Notes: generated by a model not told the origin, from the sequence alone. 64,000 nucleotides of DNA from Synanceia verrucosa (GCA_029721515.1 CM056567.1:7775507-7839506); one strand, 5' to 3'; positions 12,275 to 23,385 are shown, counted from the stretch's first letter. Numbers and translations are program-made.

Positions 12275-12520
12275 GTCAATGCTAACATGCTGATCTTTGT
12301 AACATGTAACCCTCTCATCAACTAAGGAAAAACTTTTTTAGGAGAAAAAATGGTAGGATGTTTTGCAGATATTCAATCATAAAGTTATAACAATTCATCC
12401 TGAGTGGTGCATGAACGTCTCATGTCAGTCATTTAAGCTTTGACCAAAGCTTTGGACCAACGTATTTATAGGGGCCGACTGACGTCCCTATAAAGACGTC
12501 ACTAATATGGCTAAAAATAA
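12275..12520 (+). mobile_element. Teleost interspersed repeat, degenerate copy
   Basis: Phrases such as AATGCTAACATGCTGATC, TTGCAGATATTCAATCATAA, TAACAATTCATCCTGAG, GACCAAAGCTTTGGACCAAC and a final ATGGCTAAAAATAA follow the order of a common teleost repeat I remember. It lies directly 3' of the LINE fragment. The two may be one composite, or a later insertion beside it. It carries no open frame of note. Confidence 0.6.
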
Positions 12521-13112
12521 ACAAACTATGGGTCAATAATAGTAACAAGAATCACCCCAACTCAGTCGTTTTTTCACATCCCCTGATTTTCCATTGAATC
12601 CAATACAGACTCCCTTGACGGATGATGGAATAAAATAGAGACATGTTTTTTGTCACTGTGATCCTGCTGTATGGTAAAATCATTTCTGCTCTGTGTGGTT
12701 TGAGTTTAATCAGAGCCAAGCGGGACATGCTTGTATGCAGTCCCATTTTGCGGTTGCACAGTCTGCGGTCATTTTGGCTTCCTTCCCTTTTGAATAGAAT
12801 TGTGAATACAGAGGACATTAATGATTCGATTATTACTACCATTGCCATGGGAAGGCAACAAGAAGTGGTGGTTGTCCAACTGTGGCTGTGGTTCCACAGA
12901 GCCAAACTGGCGGTGCCGGGCCGATTCCAGACCTTGATTATACACTGCAAACTCCCTAAAGGAGCTGAATATTAAGGCAGATAATTGTACTTCAAGCTTT
13001 CTGAAATGGAGGAAATGTAGAGCTCCAGAAATATGTTTTGTCACAGCTGAAAGGAACTGAATATTAGTAATTTTTTCATTTGGACTCGGAGCGAGGCCGT
13101 CACGCAACTGAG
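12521..13112. other. Unique noncoding stretch
   Basis: No repeat is recognised. 12760-12975 has the even, low-repeat texture of conserved noncoding DNA and includes TTGCCATGGGAAGGCAAC, a loose RFX-type inverted motif. The overlapping 110- to 132-residue frames on both strands are not convincing. Confidence 0.4.
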
Positions 13113-13337
13113 ATGACCAGAGGCATTTGGTTGCCCTCAGCCGCTCTGTTTCTCAATTTTTGTTATGCAACTCTTTCTGATTCAGCAGCGCTCGCTCCCA
13201 ATGAAGAATATACACAAGTAAAAGAGACCTGGATCTGTACCAAGGTTTCAATATGTTTCCATTTTGATCCTCAGAACCCACATTGGAAACACAAGGCTTC
13301 AGCCAAGACCATTTTTGAAACAAGCGCACACGAGTGA
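13113..13337 (+). CDS. Candidate secreted-protein first exon or small ORF
   Basis: From the ATG at 13113 the frame reads MTRGIWLPSAALFLNFCY and continues to ...EEYTQ. It has a basic n-region, a hydrophobic core of about 15 residues and small residues (SDSAA) where signal peptidase could cut. A donor-like GT (ACACAA|GTAAAAG) follows at 13218, in phase 0 after 35 codons. Without splicing the frame runs to a stop at 13335-13337 (74 residues). No downstream exon or domain is recognised. It could be the signal-peptide exon of a secreted or membrane protein, or a chance frame in unique DNA. Confidence 0.25.
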   Translation: MTRGIWLPSAALFLNFCYATLSDSAALAPNEEYTQVKETWICTKVSICFHFDPQNPHWKHKASAKTIFETSAHE

Positions 13338-15354
13338 ATGTTAGAACTTACAAACACGTTTCCCTTTTTGTAACATACAGAATGGAAAAGGAAAGAGCAG
13401 ATCACTTTAGGACTTAATACTAATGGCTGCCTTTAAATAGATCAATTCATAAGTGGGTGGTGTTTTGAAAACAACAACATTACGACACATCCTCCTCCAT
13501 TTATGTTTTTGTGTGTTTTGTCTATATGCCCAAAAATCCCTTGTGGGGTTTGTTGTTGTTAATATGTTAACATAAAAAAAAACTTAAATCACACTGTTTT
13601 TGCTTATATCTCTGAGTTTAATGCTGTAGTGGACCATTTCTAACACTATATTCTAGTTGGTGTTTCAGTCCAGTCATATACTAGTTGGAGTTAATAAAAC
13701 ATCACTAATGATTGTTCAAGGACCAATCACTTGATATGAGTTATATTCCCCGTTTTTATCAAATGCCTTTGTTTCTGTGGTTCTGAAATTTTCCACTGAG
13801 TCAACATAGAGTATAACCAATCTCTCCGGGCCATGGTGTGTGTTTGTGTGTCTGCCCGTACGCTTTTAAAGGATGAGGATGGGATTCATTGAGGTTTGAA
13901 ATGGGAAACAGACTATTCAGAGTCTCTTCCAGCGGTGATTATATCTGTGGGATAGTGGGGTCCATCCATGTGTGCCGTCTTTTCCTCTGCCTGGCTTCCT
14001 AATGCCCTTCAGACCGAAAGGTCCTGCGTCTCTTGATATTCAGTCATTATCATCCTTTAGTCATGAGTGATGTGTTATTCGGTAATGTCCATGATCAGAT
14101 CTAATATTTACAAGAAGAGAAACCCTAACCCTAAGTACGCCAGCAGATGAACCATGAAATCAGGACCTTAGGATGGAGAATAATTCCATAAAATATGAGA
14201 AAAGAGATGCTATTACATGACAATTATGAAACTATGACACATCATGTCACAGCATGTCTTTGACTCAAATTAATAGTAAGTTTCTGTTTGTCCACATGCT
14301 GCTGGTGGTCCTCGTCTGGCTGCTGCTGCCTCATTTTTGAGATCTGTGGAATTTCTTGTTTTGTTTTCTTGCAGATCAGAAACAGGCCCTACATATACCC
14401 CGGCCCCTATTAGGAACAAATTCAAAGACTACTTCATTTGATTACATCAAGATGAAAATTTGTTCCTAATCTCTGGTACCTTTTTATCAGTCGTGCATTA
14501 AGACCGAAACAAAAACACAGAGCATTTGTTCAGGAAGAGGTGCACCTGAGCCGTTATTTTATTTCAACTTACAAAAACAATGAAAGCAACCTTTCCGTTG
14601 CCTAATTGACATGACTTGATTACACATGATTACACACTGAAACAATGAATAATTTGTTGTTTTGTGCATACTGTTTGCAGATGACAGCTGGCTTTTCCAA
14701 ACAGTTTATTTAAAGTCAAATGCATGCTGAACTTGCGCAGTACAATGCAAAGCTGGGACAGAATGGCCGACGGGGAGTAAACAGGTTTTGTCTGAGCGTG
14801 TAAATGCTGTTTGTGTGAGATGCTTCCCCACAGGAAACAAATGCCCCTTCTCTCTGTTGATTGAGTCACATTTTATTTTCTAAATGAGTCCATGACATTT
14901 GCCTCCTGTAACACGTTGCCAGTGGTGCACACTGCTTGTGCCCCTTAATACCTGCAGTCCTACGTTGCCAGTTTTGTCCTGTTAGGATGTTCATGGCATA
15001 ATCTGAACCGCATGTCGGAGTCTCGGTTCCATTCGCTACTATCTTCATTCCCTTTCTATTTCATTCCAACTTCCTCTTGCTCTCTCTCTCTTCCTGACCC
15101 TGCAGCTGTTTCAGGCGTAACATTTCCTTTGTTTCTTTCTGACTCTATTTGAGCAGCGTGTCTAAATATATTCCCTGATTGAAAAGTGTATGAGATGTTT
15201 AGCGCTCACCTTATGAACATTTACCTGTCTGAAACCTCCCACTGGCAAGCAAAGGTGTGTATGTGTACGTTGGTCCATCCACTCTACTCAGCACATCTGT
15301 GTCACAGCTGAGCACTCCTTCGGGCAACGTCTGCACTGTTTGGTTTTCAACATC

Positions 15355-15355
<1 letters not shown>
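13338..15355. other. Unique noncoding stretch
   Basis: No gene is recognised. It holds the inverted repeat at 14409-14470. A telomere-like AACCCTAACCCTAA at 14121-14134 is too short to count. At 15060-15108 a pyrimidine tract ends in TTCCTGACCCTGCAG, resembling the site at 464-478. Confidence 0.45.
14409..14470. repeat. Perfect 14-bp inverted repeat
   Basis: ATTAGGAACAAATT at 14409-14422 is the exact reverse complement of AATTTGTTCCTAAT at 14457-14470, with a 34-base spacer. It could be the terminal repeats of a tiny inverted-repeat element or a stem of a structured transcript. I see no target-site duplication. Confidence 0.75.

Positions 15356-15386
<31 letters not shown>
15356..15386 (+). 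repeat. (TG)n microsatellite
   Basis: An uninterrupted run of about 15 TG units, followed after a short break by a second short TG block. Likely to vary in length between individuals. Confidence 0.95.
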
Positions 15387-15388
<2 letters not shown>

Positions 15389-15400
15389 TGATGTGTGTGT

Positions 15401-15459
15401 TCGATAAGATAAGAGGAGCCCGAACAGGATAAGCGCCTCAGAAAAAGGATGGATGGATG
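15401..15459 (+). mobile_element. 3' tail of a teleost SINE/LINE repeat
   Basis: The phrase GAACAGGATAAGCG, followed by AAAGGATGGATGGATG, is the typical 3' end of a very common teleost retroposon family. Related copies lie at 23386-23516 and 53498-53766. Only the end is present here. Confidence 0.65.
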
Positions 15460-16315
15460 TCTTTCATGTCTAGGCACGTGTGCCAACATTACACAACAAT
15501 TACAGCTTGTTTAAATGTGTGTGCCTTGCATATGTAGAACACAGGTAGATGTGGTCACTCCTCCATGAACCCGGTCACCCCTGCTTCTGTACAGCATCCA
15601 TACCAGCCCAGGGCCCTGCAGTGCTAATATTTTATGAGGTAACCAAACTCAGTGTTGAGGGAACTGTACATTGCAGACATTGCAGTTTATTTTTAGCTCC
15701 AGGATCAGACCATGGTCTGGAGACGAGCAGCAATGGCTTTTTGAGACGACTCATGCACACTCCAGCCTTAAGACTCTCATGCAAGATTTGAGCCTTTGGC
15801 AGGCATCAAGGCTCGAGCCGAGCCAGGTGATTGTGTTTTTGCCTGCGTATTTTCTCTGTATTCAAGTATAAATATTTATTACCTGGAGAAAGAGAACAGA
15901 ATAGGCTATTTGCATTCACTACTTCAGCCCCCAGATGATTTGTTTTATTCATGTGTTATGGATTTTGCTCGATAATTCAGATTTGTTAACATAACTTTAA
16001 AATCTTAGTAGCAGTGCAGAACACAGGGTTTTGATTTGTGTTTTTAACATATGAAAATTGTAGAAACTCATGTGCTGATTTGGGATGCAATTTCTTTAAA
16101 AAAAATGGCTGGCTCACACAACAACACACAAGTGTCTTGTTTGCTACAGTCGTCGTGAGATGTTCTTGGCTGAAGCAGTGTTTTGCACATCAGCGCAGTA
16201 CGTGATTTTCAGTGATAGGTCTCAATTTTCACACTTTTGTGTTGCCTTGTGAGGAAATATATTAATTTCCTGTCTTCACTTCACTGCTTGCAGCACAAGT
16301 GGGCTGTCTGTGATT
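15460..16315. other. Unique noncoding stretch
   Basis: Nothing recognised. The overlapping frames at 15549-15871 have no domain. Confidence 0.45.
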
Positions 16316-16674
16316 TTAAAGGTATAGTTGGTAATGCTGTTCAGAAACACTTTTGTTCTACTGGGTGAAATGGTCCTTCTATCCTGAGAGAAAGTCAATA
16401 CATTATGTGTTGAGAAAAAGGACGGGAAAGAATTAGACTGCCACTCGGGTCCAATGGAAAGAACCAATCAGATGCCCATATGTTTTGTCCTGCCCTGCTC
16501 CCCTCTGTCTCACATCACGTTTCACCGTTGCTGGAAATATTCAGCACAGTCCTCTGCAGAAATGCCAAGTTAGCAGGAGAGGGGGCGTGGCATTGGGCGG
16601 GGCACTGACAGGAGGGGAGGAGCTGCTGCTTTCAAATTTCACTAGCTCTTTAACATCACCAACTATAGCTTTAA
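16316..16674. mobile_element. 359-bp MITE with terminal inverted repeats
   Basis: The left end TTAAAGGTATAGTTGGTAATG and the right end, read in reverse complement, TTAAAGCTATAGTTGGTGATG match at 19 of 21 positions. TTAA stands at both outer edges, which would suit a TTAA target duplication, though this could equally be part of the terminal repeat. The interior has a GGGGGCGTGGC block and no open frame, as in a non-autonomous DNA transposon. I remember related copies throughout teleost genomes. The superfamily is not certain. Confidence 0.8.
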
Positions 16675-16679
16675 GTCTC

Positions 16680-16762
16680 TCCAATGCAAATCACTTTTTA
16701 TATTAAATTCCATTTCTGCCAGTAGATCCTTCTTTTTTTATTGTCACACACTGGTTCTTAAA
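16680..16762 (+). mobile_element. Tail fragment of a second MITE family
   Basis: ATTCCATTTCTGCCAGTAGA followed by TCACACACTGGTTCTTAA matches the end of another teleost element family I remember (ends like '..CACACTGGTCCTTTAA'). It abuts the MITE at 16316-16674, which suggests that one inserted into or next to the other. Confidence 0.5.
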
Positions 16763-19700
16763 CTAAGCTAAGAACAAACATTCATAGTTTAGTGTAAACT
16801 GCTAAAAACCATCAACTGCAGAACACTGGGTTCGAAAGAGCTTTAAAACTCCGTCATGGAGAATAGGGCTTTGCACATGACAGGGCTTTTACTACCAAGT
16901 ATACACTGGGCAAATGTTTTTAATTTGCAGTGCTGTGTGACCTGCCTTGTTTCTGGACATGTCAAGCAGACTGTTATTCTACAATCTAACATTTCTTGCT
17001 CCTGTGGCAAAACAAACTGTGGAGTGATGGATGTGAGTGAAACATAGATAGAGGGACAAGAGACAGAGCTGAGTGAAGTGATCCCTTATGCTTTCTGCAT
17101 GATTCCTGTGATTAATGGACAGGGAGCACGTGTGATCTGGTGTAATCGAAGTGGCAGAGAACATTGCAGTATACATTCAAATTGAGATTAATGTGGAGGA
17201 CTTGCTTTAGATTGCTGAAATGCTGCCCTGCTCGTCCTCACAGGGTGGATGAACTGCTTGCCAAGATTCTGCAAGAAATAAAGTCATATAAATATGTGTA
17301 AATGTTGTATTTGAAGCTATATTGTGGGCTCCGCCACTAAATAAATCAGTGCATGTTCCTCTCATGAGTGAATTATTTGAATTCTACTCTCTTATTTTCA
17401 CATTTGTTGAATTATGTTGTTTTAACTTCATGGGATATTTTTATATAAGTGGCCACTTTTCACATTTTCGTGAGTGAGTTGAATTACTTTGACTCCCCTT
17501 TTGGGTTTATCTGTTTCTTCTCAGCTCTAACCTAAACATGCACAGCATTTAGAATCCATTTCACAGATAGATTTCCGTACATTTTTCTCTTATCAACCAT
17601 GTATTTGTCTAATCTTTTAAATGGTGTGGGAAGCTAAAGATGCATGAGTAAAATTATTGGCCTCTGACTGCAAGGAAAGTTGCTGTATGAGGGATTGAGG
17701 TGGACATACACATGCACACACTGACCTTTTACATCATACATGCTGCTGAGGTCATCACTATCAGACCAAAATCTACAACCCGGTGGGTTTACTTTTGTCA
17801 TATCGGTCAGTCCCAGGTGTCAGACAGGCATTCATCACAGTGAATGTCACATTATCACACACATACCTGCACACAAAACATCAGGAAAACCAAACAAAAA
17901 GAGTCATTCTGGGAACAAAAGGGGGGAAAAAGCCAACAAAGCAATAAACTGTAAATCAAGAGTGCGTTCTGACCACTGGATGACGGATGATCACTGCAGT
18001 GTTTGTGTTTACTGGGTTATCGATGCTGTTTATGAAATCAGAGCGCGGGGGTTACCATGGGAGCAGACAGACCATCCAGGGGTCGTGTGACGGAGGCCTG
18101 GGGCACTCTGTCATCACCAAGTGGAGCTCTCTGCTTTGATTTCCTTTATTAGCTCCCTCATGTTTGCCTCTGTGTCTGCGTGCACATGTGCATGTGTTGG
18201 TCCGGGTCGGTTCACTTCACGGGTGCTTGCATCCTCCATGATTAATTTAACAGTGGAATGTTATCCATAAAATCTGAGTGACATGTCAGAGAATTGTTAT
18301 GTTTTTTTTCAGTCCTAGTCCTCAGGCTTTGGCCTTTTGTCAGACATATATTGTGTTTAATAGAGTACAGAGCAGGCCACACATGACACACACGGCAGAC
18401 ACACTGCATGGCTTGCTGTGGTTATTAAAATACGTGGGCCAAAGTCTTTAACAAGCTCAATATTGCTGTTTTGGAATTGGTGCCTTTTTGTTGTTGACTG
18501 GCGCTAAAGGCCAGATATCCATTCATTTCAATGGAATTGCGGCAAAGAGTTCAACTTTTGTGAATTTTGATGTGGAAATTTGCACTGCTGAACACTGTCG
18601 ACAGTACTGGCAGTACTAAAATGGAGAAAATCATATCAATTGTGTTGCCACCATCTGAATTTATGCAAAGCTACACTGCAAAATGAGATGCAGGCAACAC
18701 CAGCAGAACTTTCCCTTTTTGCATCCATTTTCCATGATCAAAACTAGCCACAAGCTACAGTAATCACGATGCACTACGGCTTGTATTTACCCAAAAAGGA
18801 CTGACAGAAATATTCTTTTTTTGGCACACTGAGGGGCTCCAAATATGCTCTTTACCTGAGTTTCATAAAGCATACCTTGATACAGAAGTTTCTAATGTCA
18901 ATTGTAAAAACATGAATAAAACACAACATTAAATGTTGAGATTTTAACGACAGTGACAATAAGATCCTCAGCTTCCGAATGTTTTTCCACTCAACATTCA
19001 TGGCCTTCACTCTGACATATGTCAGTTACATCATTCAGATATGCACATCCTTCATTTGCTGGCTAACTGACAACCGATTTCTCCCAGACTAACACCGGGA
19101 AGGCATCCAGGCCACAGAGTCAGTTTAATTCAGACATTAACTGAATGTATCTATCTATTGTAACTGTCAGTCACAGGCAGTGCCAAATTACTTTGGAAAA
19201 AAAAAACTAAAACTGAATCGCAAAGAAGGTGTCAGCAAATATTAAAAAAGTCTAAAAATATATATATAACCATGGTTATTTGGTGAAAAACTTAATTAGT
19301 TTAGGAGCGGTTAAGCACACAAGCTAGACAACATCCATGATACAAAGAAAAGAAAGAAAGAAAGATTTGCCAGTTAGATGATTTGCACTGAAAATCAAAG
19401 ACATTTTCGCTCCACCTGTTGAGTTTTATCTAATCTAATGAGATCACTTTTTTCACCCGGAGCAGTTTTGCCTTTGAGATTGTTTGTAACTAAACGTCCA
19501 ATCTGCTCTTTGCGCCTGAGTGCAGACAGGATATTATGATAGGCCCACTTTCACAAACAGGAAGCATTTTAACCCAAACGACAGTGCAGTTTATTTTGAT
19601 TATGATTTGTTTAGTCCTCTGCAACATTTCCTCCAACAGTATTGTATGCAAATGCAAGATTTATTTTGATACGCTTGCTTTCTCCTCCAAGTGATGAAAC

Positions 19701-20124
19701 ATGGATGCATGGATCCATTTAATGGGGTGAAAGCACTTGTTTTCCAGTCTCTTTATCAGACAATGTTTGGGTTTTACTCATTATTGTTTTGCTGCATCAA
19801 TCAAGCCAAGCAAGAGTGGCAATGAATGCTGTTAGCCTTTTTTATTATTATAAATATTATTAGTATTTAAAATATGATATTAAGACAACATTTTCATATC
19901 AAAACCTCAGCTGTTATACAGTTAAGTTTGCTGCTGAAAAAATCTATGACCATGATTTGTTTTTATGTAGCACAGAAATGTAAAAAGAAACTTTTTTTAT
20001 GTGACTCCCTAATTACACTTGTGCATTTTGTGCATGTTTGTGTTTCTGCTCTGCTTTCACTGTTGTGGCAAAATTGATTTCCTCAGATTGTCCCATCACA
20101 CAGCGAGAGCAGGAAGCAGGAAGT
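16763..20124. other. Mostly unique noncoding stretch
   Basis: No gene is recognised. A 36-codon ATG frame lies at 17191-17301. 18470-18560 contains CCATTCATTTCAATGGAAT, a phrase found in several fish repeats, but I cannot assign it. A short (AAAG)n run is at 19344-19364. A-rich runs occur near 19200 and 19260. Confidence 0.4.
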
Positions 20125-20471
20125 GCTTGTTGCGATGGCGTGGCGTGAACGTTATGTTCTGACAAACACAGCCCAGTGACACTTGGCAGCGAGCGTTGTT
20201 ACTGTCTGGACCGCCCTGCGAATACGCAGACGCGCTTGCGTGTGTCCGTGGCCGTGTGTGCGTGCTTTCCTGCCCCCTTAATGCGTCCCTTCCTCCATCT
20301 ATTTGTCTTCTCACAGACGTGTGGCTGACTTTGCACAGGGGGCTCATGGGAGATAAGCTCCAGAGGCTGCAGAGCGCTCGTAAAGCACTCTCCTCATTGA
20401 CAAGTTCATCCAACTCAGATGTTTTCAAAACCTCTCTAGACCTCTATATCACCAAATATCACTCCAGTTAA
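20125..20471 (+). other. CpG-rich patch with a LINE-like frame remnant
   Basis: 20125-20290 holds a clear cluster of CpG dinucleotides in a window where CpG is otherwise sparse. The plus-strand frame ending at 20471 contains GDKLQRLQ and, later, FKTSLDLYI. Both recall the C-terminal part of fish LINE reverse transcriptases, where LQRLQNRAAR and FK.SL are usual. If so, the region between them is deleted. Alternatively the CpG cluster marks a regulatory or promoter-like element and the protein resemblance is chance. Confidence 0.25.
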
Positions 20472-21110
20472 TAACAAAAAGTAAATGAAAGTGGGACAAG
20501 TGGCAGAAATAAGTCAAATGTAACACATCTCTGGCTTGGAGAAACATCATAATCAATGTCAGGAGAGCAGCATTACAGCATGAATGCTGCAGCATTACAC
20601 ATGTGACTGGAGCTCAGGGGGCTGTTGTGGGGGGTTACAAGGAAGATGGATGAAGTGTTGGCTGTGACGTCCACCACTCTCACTTCCAGCAACCCTCTCC
20701 TTCTTATCCCAGGAAGTCACCCCTGACAGAGGCCCTATTTGTCCAATTCACATTTGCTCTTTGTCAAAAAGGAAAGGAATGATGGGATGAAGGACAGCAC
20801 AGAGGGTTATGTAACAATATCTAGACACACGAGCCTAGAACAAAGTGGTAGTCATGCTGAAGAACAGATGCAGCGGACTCAAAAAGTGAACGCAGGACAG
20901 CTGGTGTCATGTACCCCAGTGTGGGTAAATGTGAGGTTGACAGTCTAAACTACACACAAGGGAGCTGAGACGTTATCACCAACCTGTAATCACCTGTCAC
21001 CTTACAATCTTTTAACTACTGCTGAGGTCACACAAGCATGTGTGTGGCTTTAAGTCAGAGGCAAAACCCATGTGAAAGAAAAAAAAAGAAAAAACTATTA
21101 AAATATGTAT
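20472..21110. other. Unique noncoding stretch
   Basis: No gene or repeat is recognised. An A-rich run (21079-21095) lies just left of the foldback. Confidence 0.45.
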
Positions 21111-21496
21111 GAAATTCATGAATATTATATGATTTACTCTTGAAAGTGGCCACTTTTGCATTCTTTTCACACAAGATAATAAAAAGATGTACAAGGATAT
21201 TGTATGTATCATTTACTGTTGTATGCTTTACATACAAGTTTCATACAAAGGAAATCTCCTTTGTATGAAACTTGTATGTAAAGCATACAAGAGTGAATCC
21301 AGACATAAGATCCTTAGTAAATTTAAACAAAATGAAACTTGTATGATTTGGGTATTTATCAGTATAGTATATGACAGTAATGATACATACAATATCCACA
21401 TACTTCGTTTTATTATTTCTTTACTATCTTGAAAAGAATGCAAAAGTGTCCACTTTCAAGAGTAAATCATATACTATTCATGAATTCATGAATTTC
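21111..21496. mobile_element. 386-bp foldback element with nested palindrome
   Basis: The left arm, from GAAATTCATGAAT at 21111, and the right arm, ending ATTCATGAATTTC at 21496, are reverse complements over about 105-125 bases. They differ by small insertions and a few substitutions. Landmarks shared in inverted order are ATGATTTACTCTTGAAAGTG, CACTTTTGCATTCTTTTCA and GATATTGTATGTATCAT. Inside lies a 72-base palindrome at 21219-21290. No target duplication is obvious at the edges, and there is no open frame of note. This is the architecture of a foldback or hairpin-type MITE, comparable in form to the Angel-like elements of fish; the family itself is not identified. Confidence 0.8.
21219..21290. 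repeat. Near-perfect 72-bp palindrome
   Basis: Two exact 34-base arms, left 21219-21252 (starting TTGTATGCTTTACATACAAG) and right 21257-21290, are separated by only AATC. After one mismatch a further three bases pair on each side. The unit TGAAACTTGTATG recurs unpaired at about 21333-21345, so the palindrome seems to have arisen by inverted duplication of part of the right arm of the foldback. Confidence 0.95.
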
Positions 21497-23385
21497 AGTA
21501 CTTTTCCATATGGGAAGGCAGATAGACACATGGGAAGAAGGAAATACTAAAACTAATTCATCACCTAAATTATAAGGCAAGTGCATGGAGAGCATTGGCT
21601 TCTAATTTTTCCTCTATCTGGAACATACAACAAATGTTTGGGTGCTGTTTTAAAGTGTTTTTACATTCCAGACACAGTGATGAGGGTCATTTGTCTTATG
21701 TGGTCATTTGTGTGAGTGCTTGAATGTGTGTGTGTACAAATGAGCATGGGCGGAGCACATGAGGACGGGAAAGAAAGTGATTTTGACCAAGGGATTAGGT
21801 ATGAATGGGTCTGTTGCGAAAGGCAGGAAAAACAAAGTGAATATAGATAAAGTGACAGGGTGGAGTGGGGTGGAAAAAAATTAAAGGAAAATAAATGGGT
21901 TGGTACAGAGGCAAGTCGAAGTGGAGTAGAGGAATTGGGTGGAAAACAGTGGAAAAAATAAGGAAGGCAGGAGGGAGGGCTGAAGGCCGGAGGGAGTGGC
22001 AGCGAGGGTCGTTTGAGTTGGAGCGAGAGGAGAAGGGGCTTTGGGAGGGGAAAGGCAGAGAGGGACACTGTGAAATGTTGAAAAACCTCACAATTGATGG
22101 TGTTTGATTTCCACAGTAATTACCATTCCTCTGGCTCCGTGCATTCCCAATCTGGGCCTATCTTATATCCACGCCACATTCCGCAAATGATTAGCTGGCC
22201 CAATGCTTCTCCCTGCTGCCCATGGACCGAGTCTGCAAGAAAGACGGTGAGAGTTTGAGTTTAGATGATCCTCTCTGAAACAAAAACAGAGAAAAGAATG
22301 CCTTCGAAACTCAGCAGTCAAATCAACGAATGAACGCAGGAACGTCTTTTTGACTCCAACTGTCTGATAAATGCTTATTCTCAACATAAAGGTGCCAAGG
22401 CTTTCCCTAAGAGCGCTGCCACAGGGTACGTAAGATCCTTACCCTTCTGTTGAGTAAACGAAAGCATGAAAGAGAGGGAAAAGAAAGGCTGAGAACACGA
22501 GAGCTGCTGTGCCAAGCTTATTCACACTCAGATCCAACAGCAGCCATGTGAAAAGAACTGACTCCAGTCATTTAGAAAACATCCACTTTTCTCTGTTGAC
22601 AGTTCTTCACCAAAAGAGAGTTGGATTGCGACGTGTATGCAGCCTCTGCTGTTGCCGCAAACTGGTGTATTTGGGCATATGTGTTTGTGTCTACAGCCAT
22701 TTGCAGGATATACTGTATCTTCTCCTGTCTGCTTGCGGTGTTCATATGTTCGTGTGTGCGTGGCTGTGCAGCATAAAGTGAGAGTGTGAGAGATTTAATG
22801 CTGCCATATGCAGAGGAGCAGACTGTAGATCAGCATGGCCCCCAGACTCCACAGCACCTGGAGGTCTCTGAGATCCAGCCGCTATCCCATCAACCCTGTC
22901 ATCAATCACTGTCCGGTTACACAGCAGGAGGCTTCACTGCATGTCCCTGAAGTCTGCAAAGCAATAAAGGTGCTCTCATATTTTCCAATATTGCACCGGG
23001 CAGCATGTGAACAGTCACATAGTGTAAGTGTCTGCAAGTTTACTGAGGCTATTAAACAGAGATACACACAAACTGTATATGCAGACACAAACAGTAACTT
23101 GCATCCCACATGGATATATCAACCAGGCGCAAACAGGATGACCTTCTCATATAGCTATGTGCTGCACCAGGGGGTGATTCTGCATCACTGCATCATTAAC
23201 TTTATTTATTGTCTACTCCTGTGGTTTCTAGACTGGTGGGTCTTGGACTATAGGCCCATTTCTGGGAGCAATCTATTGTCATGTGAGCTTTGCCCTGTAT
23301 GTCAGCTCACACTCACCTCACAAAAGCAGCCATTTGACTCAGTTTATTTTAAATTGAAAAAATAAAATAAACTTTGTGGAGTAAA
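21497..23385. other. Noncoding stretch with purine tract
   Basis: 21870-22060 is strongly purine-rich on the plus strand (repeated GGAGGG, GAGAGG). 22110-22245 looks like unique, evenly composed sequence and ends in a short ATG frame before a GTGAGA. The 176-residue plus-strand frame at 22835-23365 starts with a true ATG but has no recognisable domain, and one frame of that length is not surprising in 64 kb. Confidence 0.45.

Noticed and set aside
14121..14134. Telomere-like AACCCTAACCCTAA
   Set aside because: Only about two units; not enough for an interstitial telomeric array.
22222..22246. Short ATG frame (MDRVCKKD) before GTGAGA
   Set aside because: Good start context and a donor-like end, but only eight codons, with no supporting downstream exon.
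22835..23365. 176-residue plus-strand frame with a true ATG
   Set aside because: No recognisable domain or signal, no promoter or exon context, and its end runs into an AT-rich stretch just before a retroposon tail. I treat it as chance.
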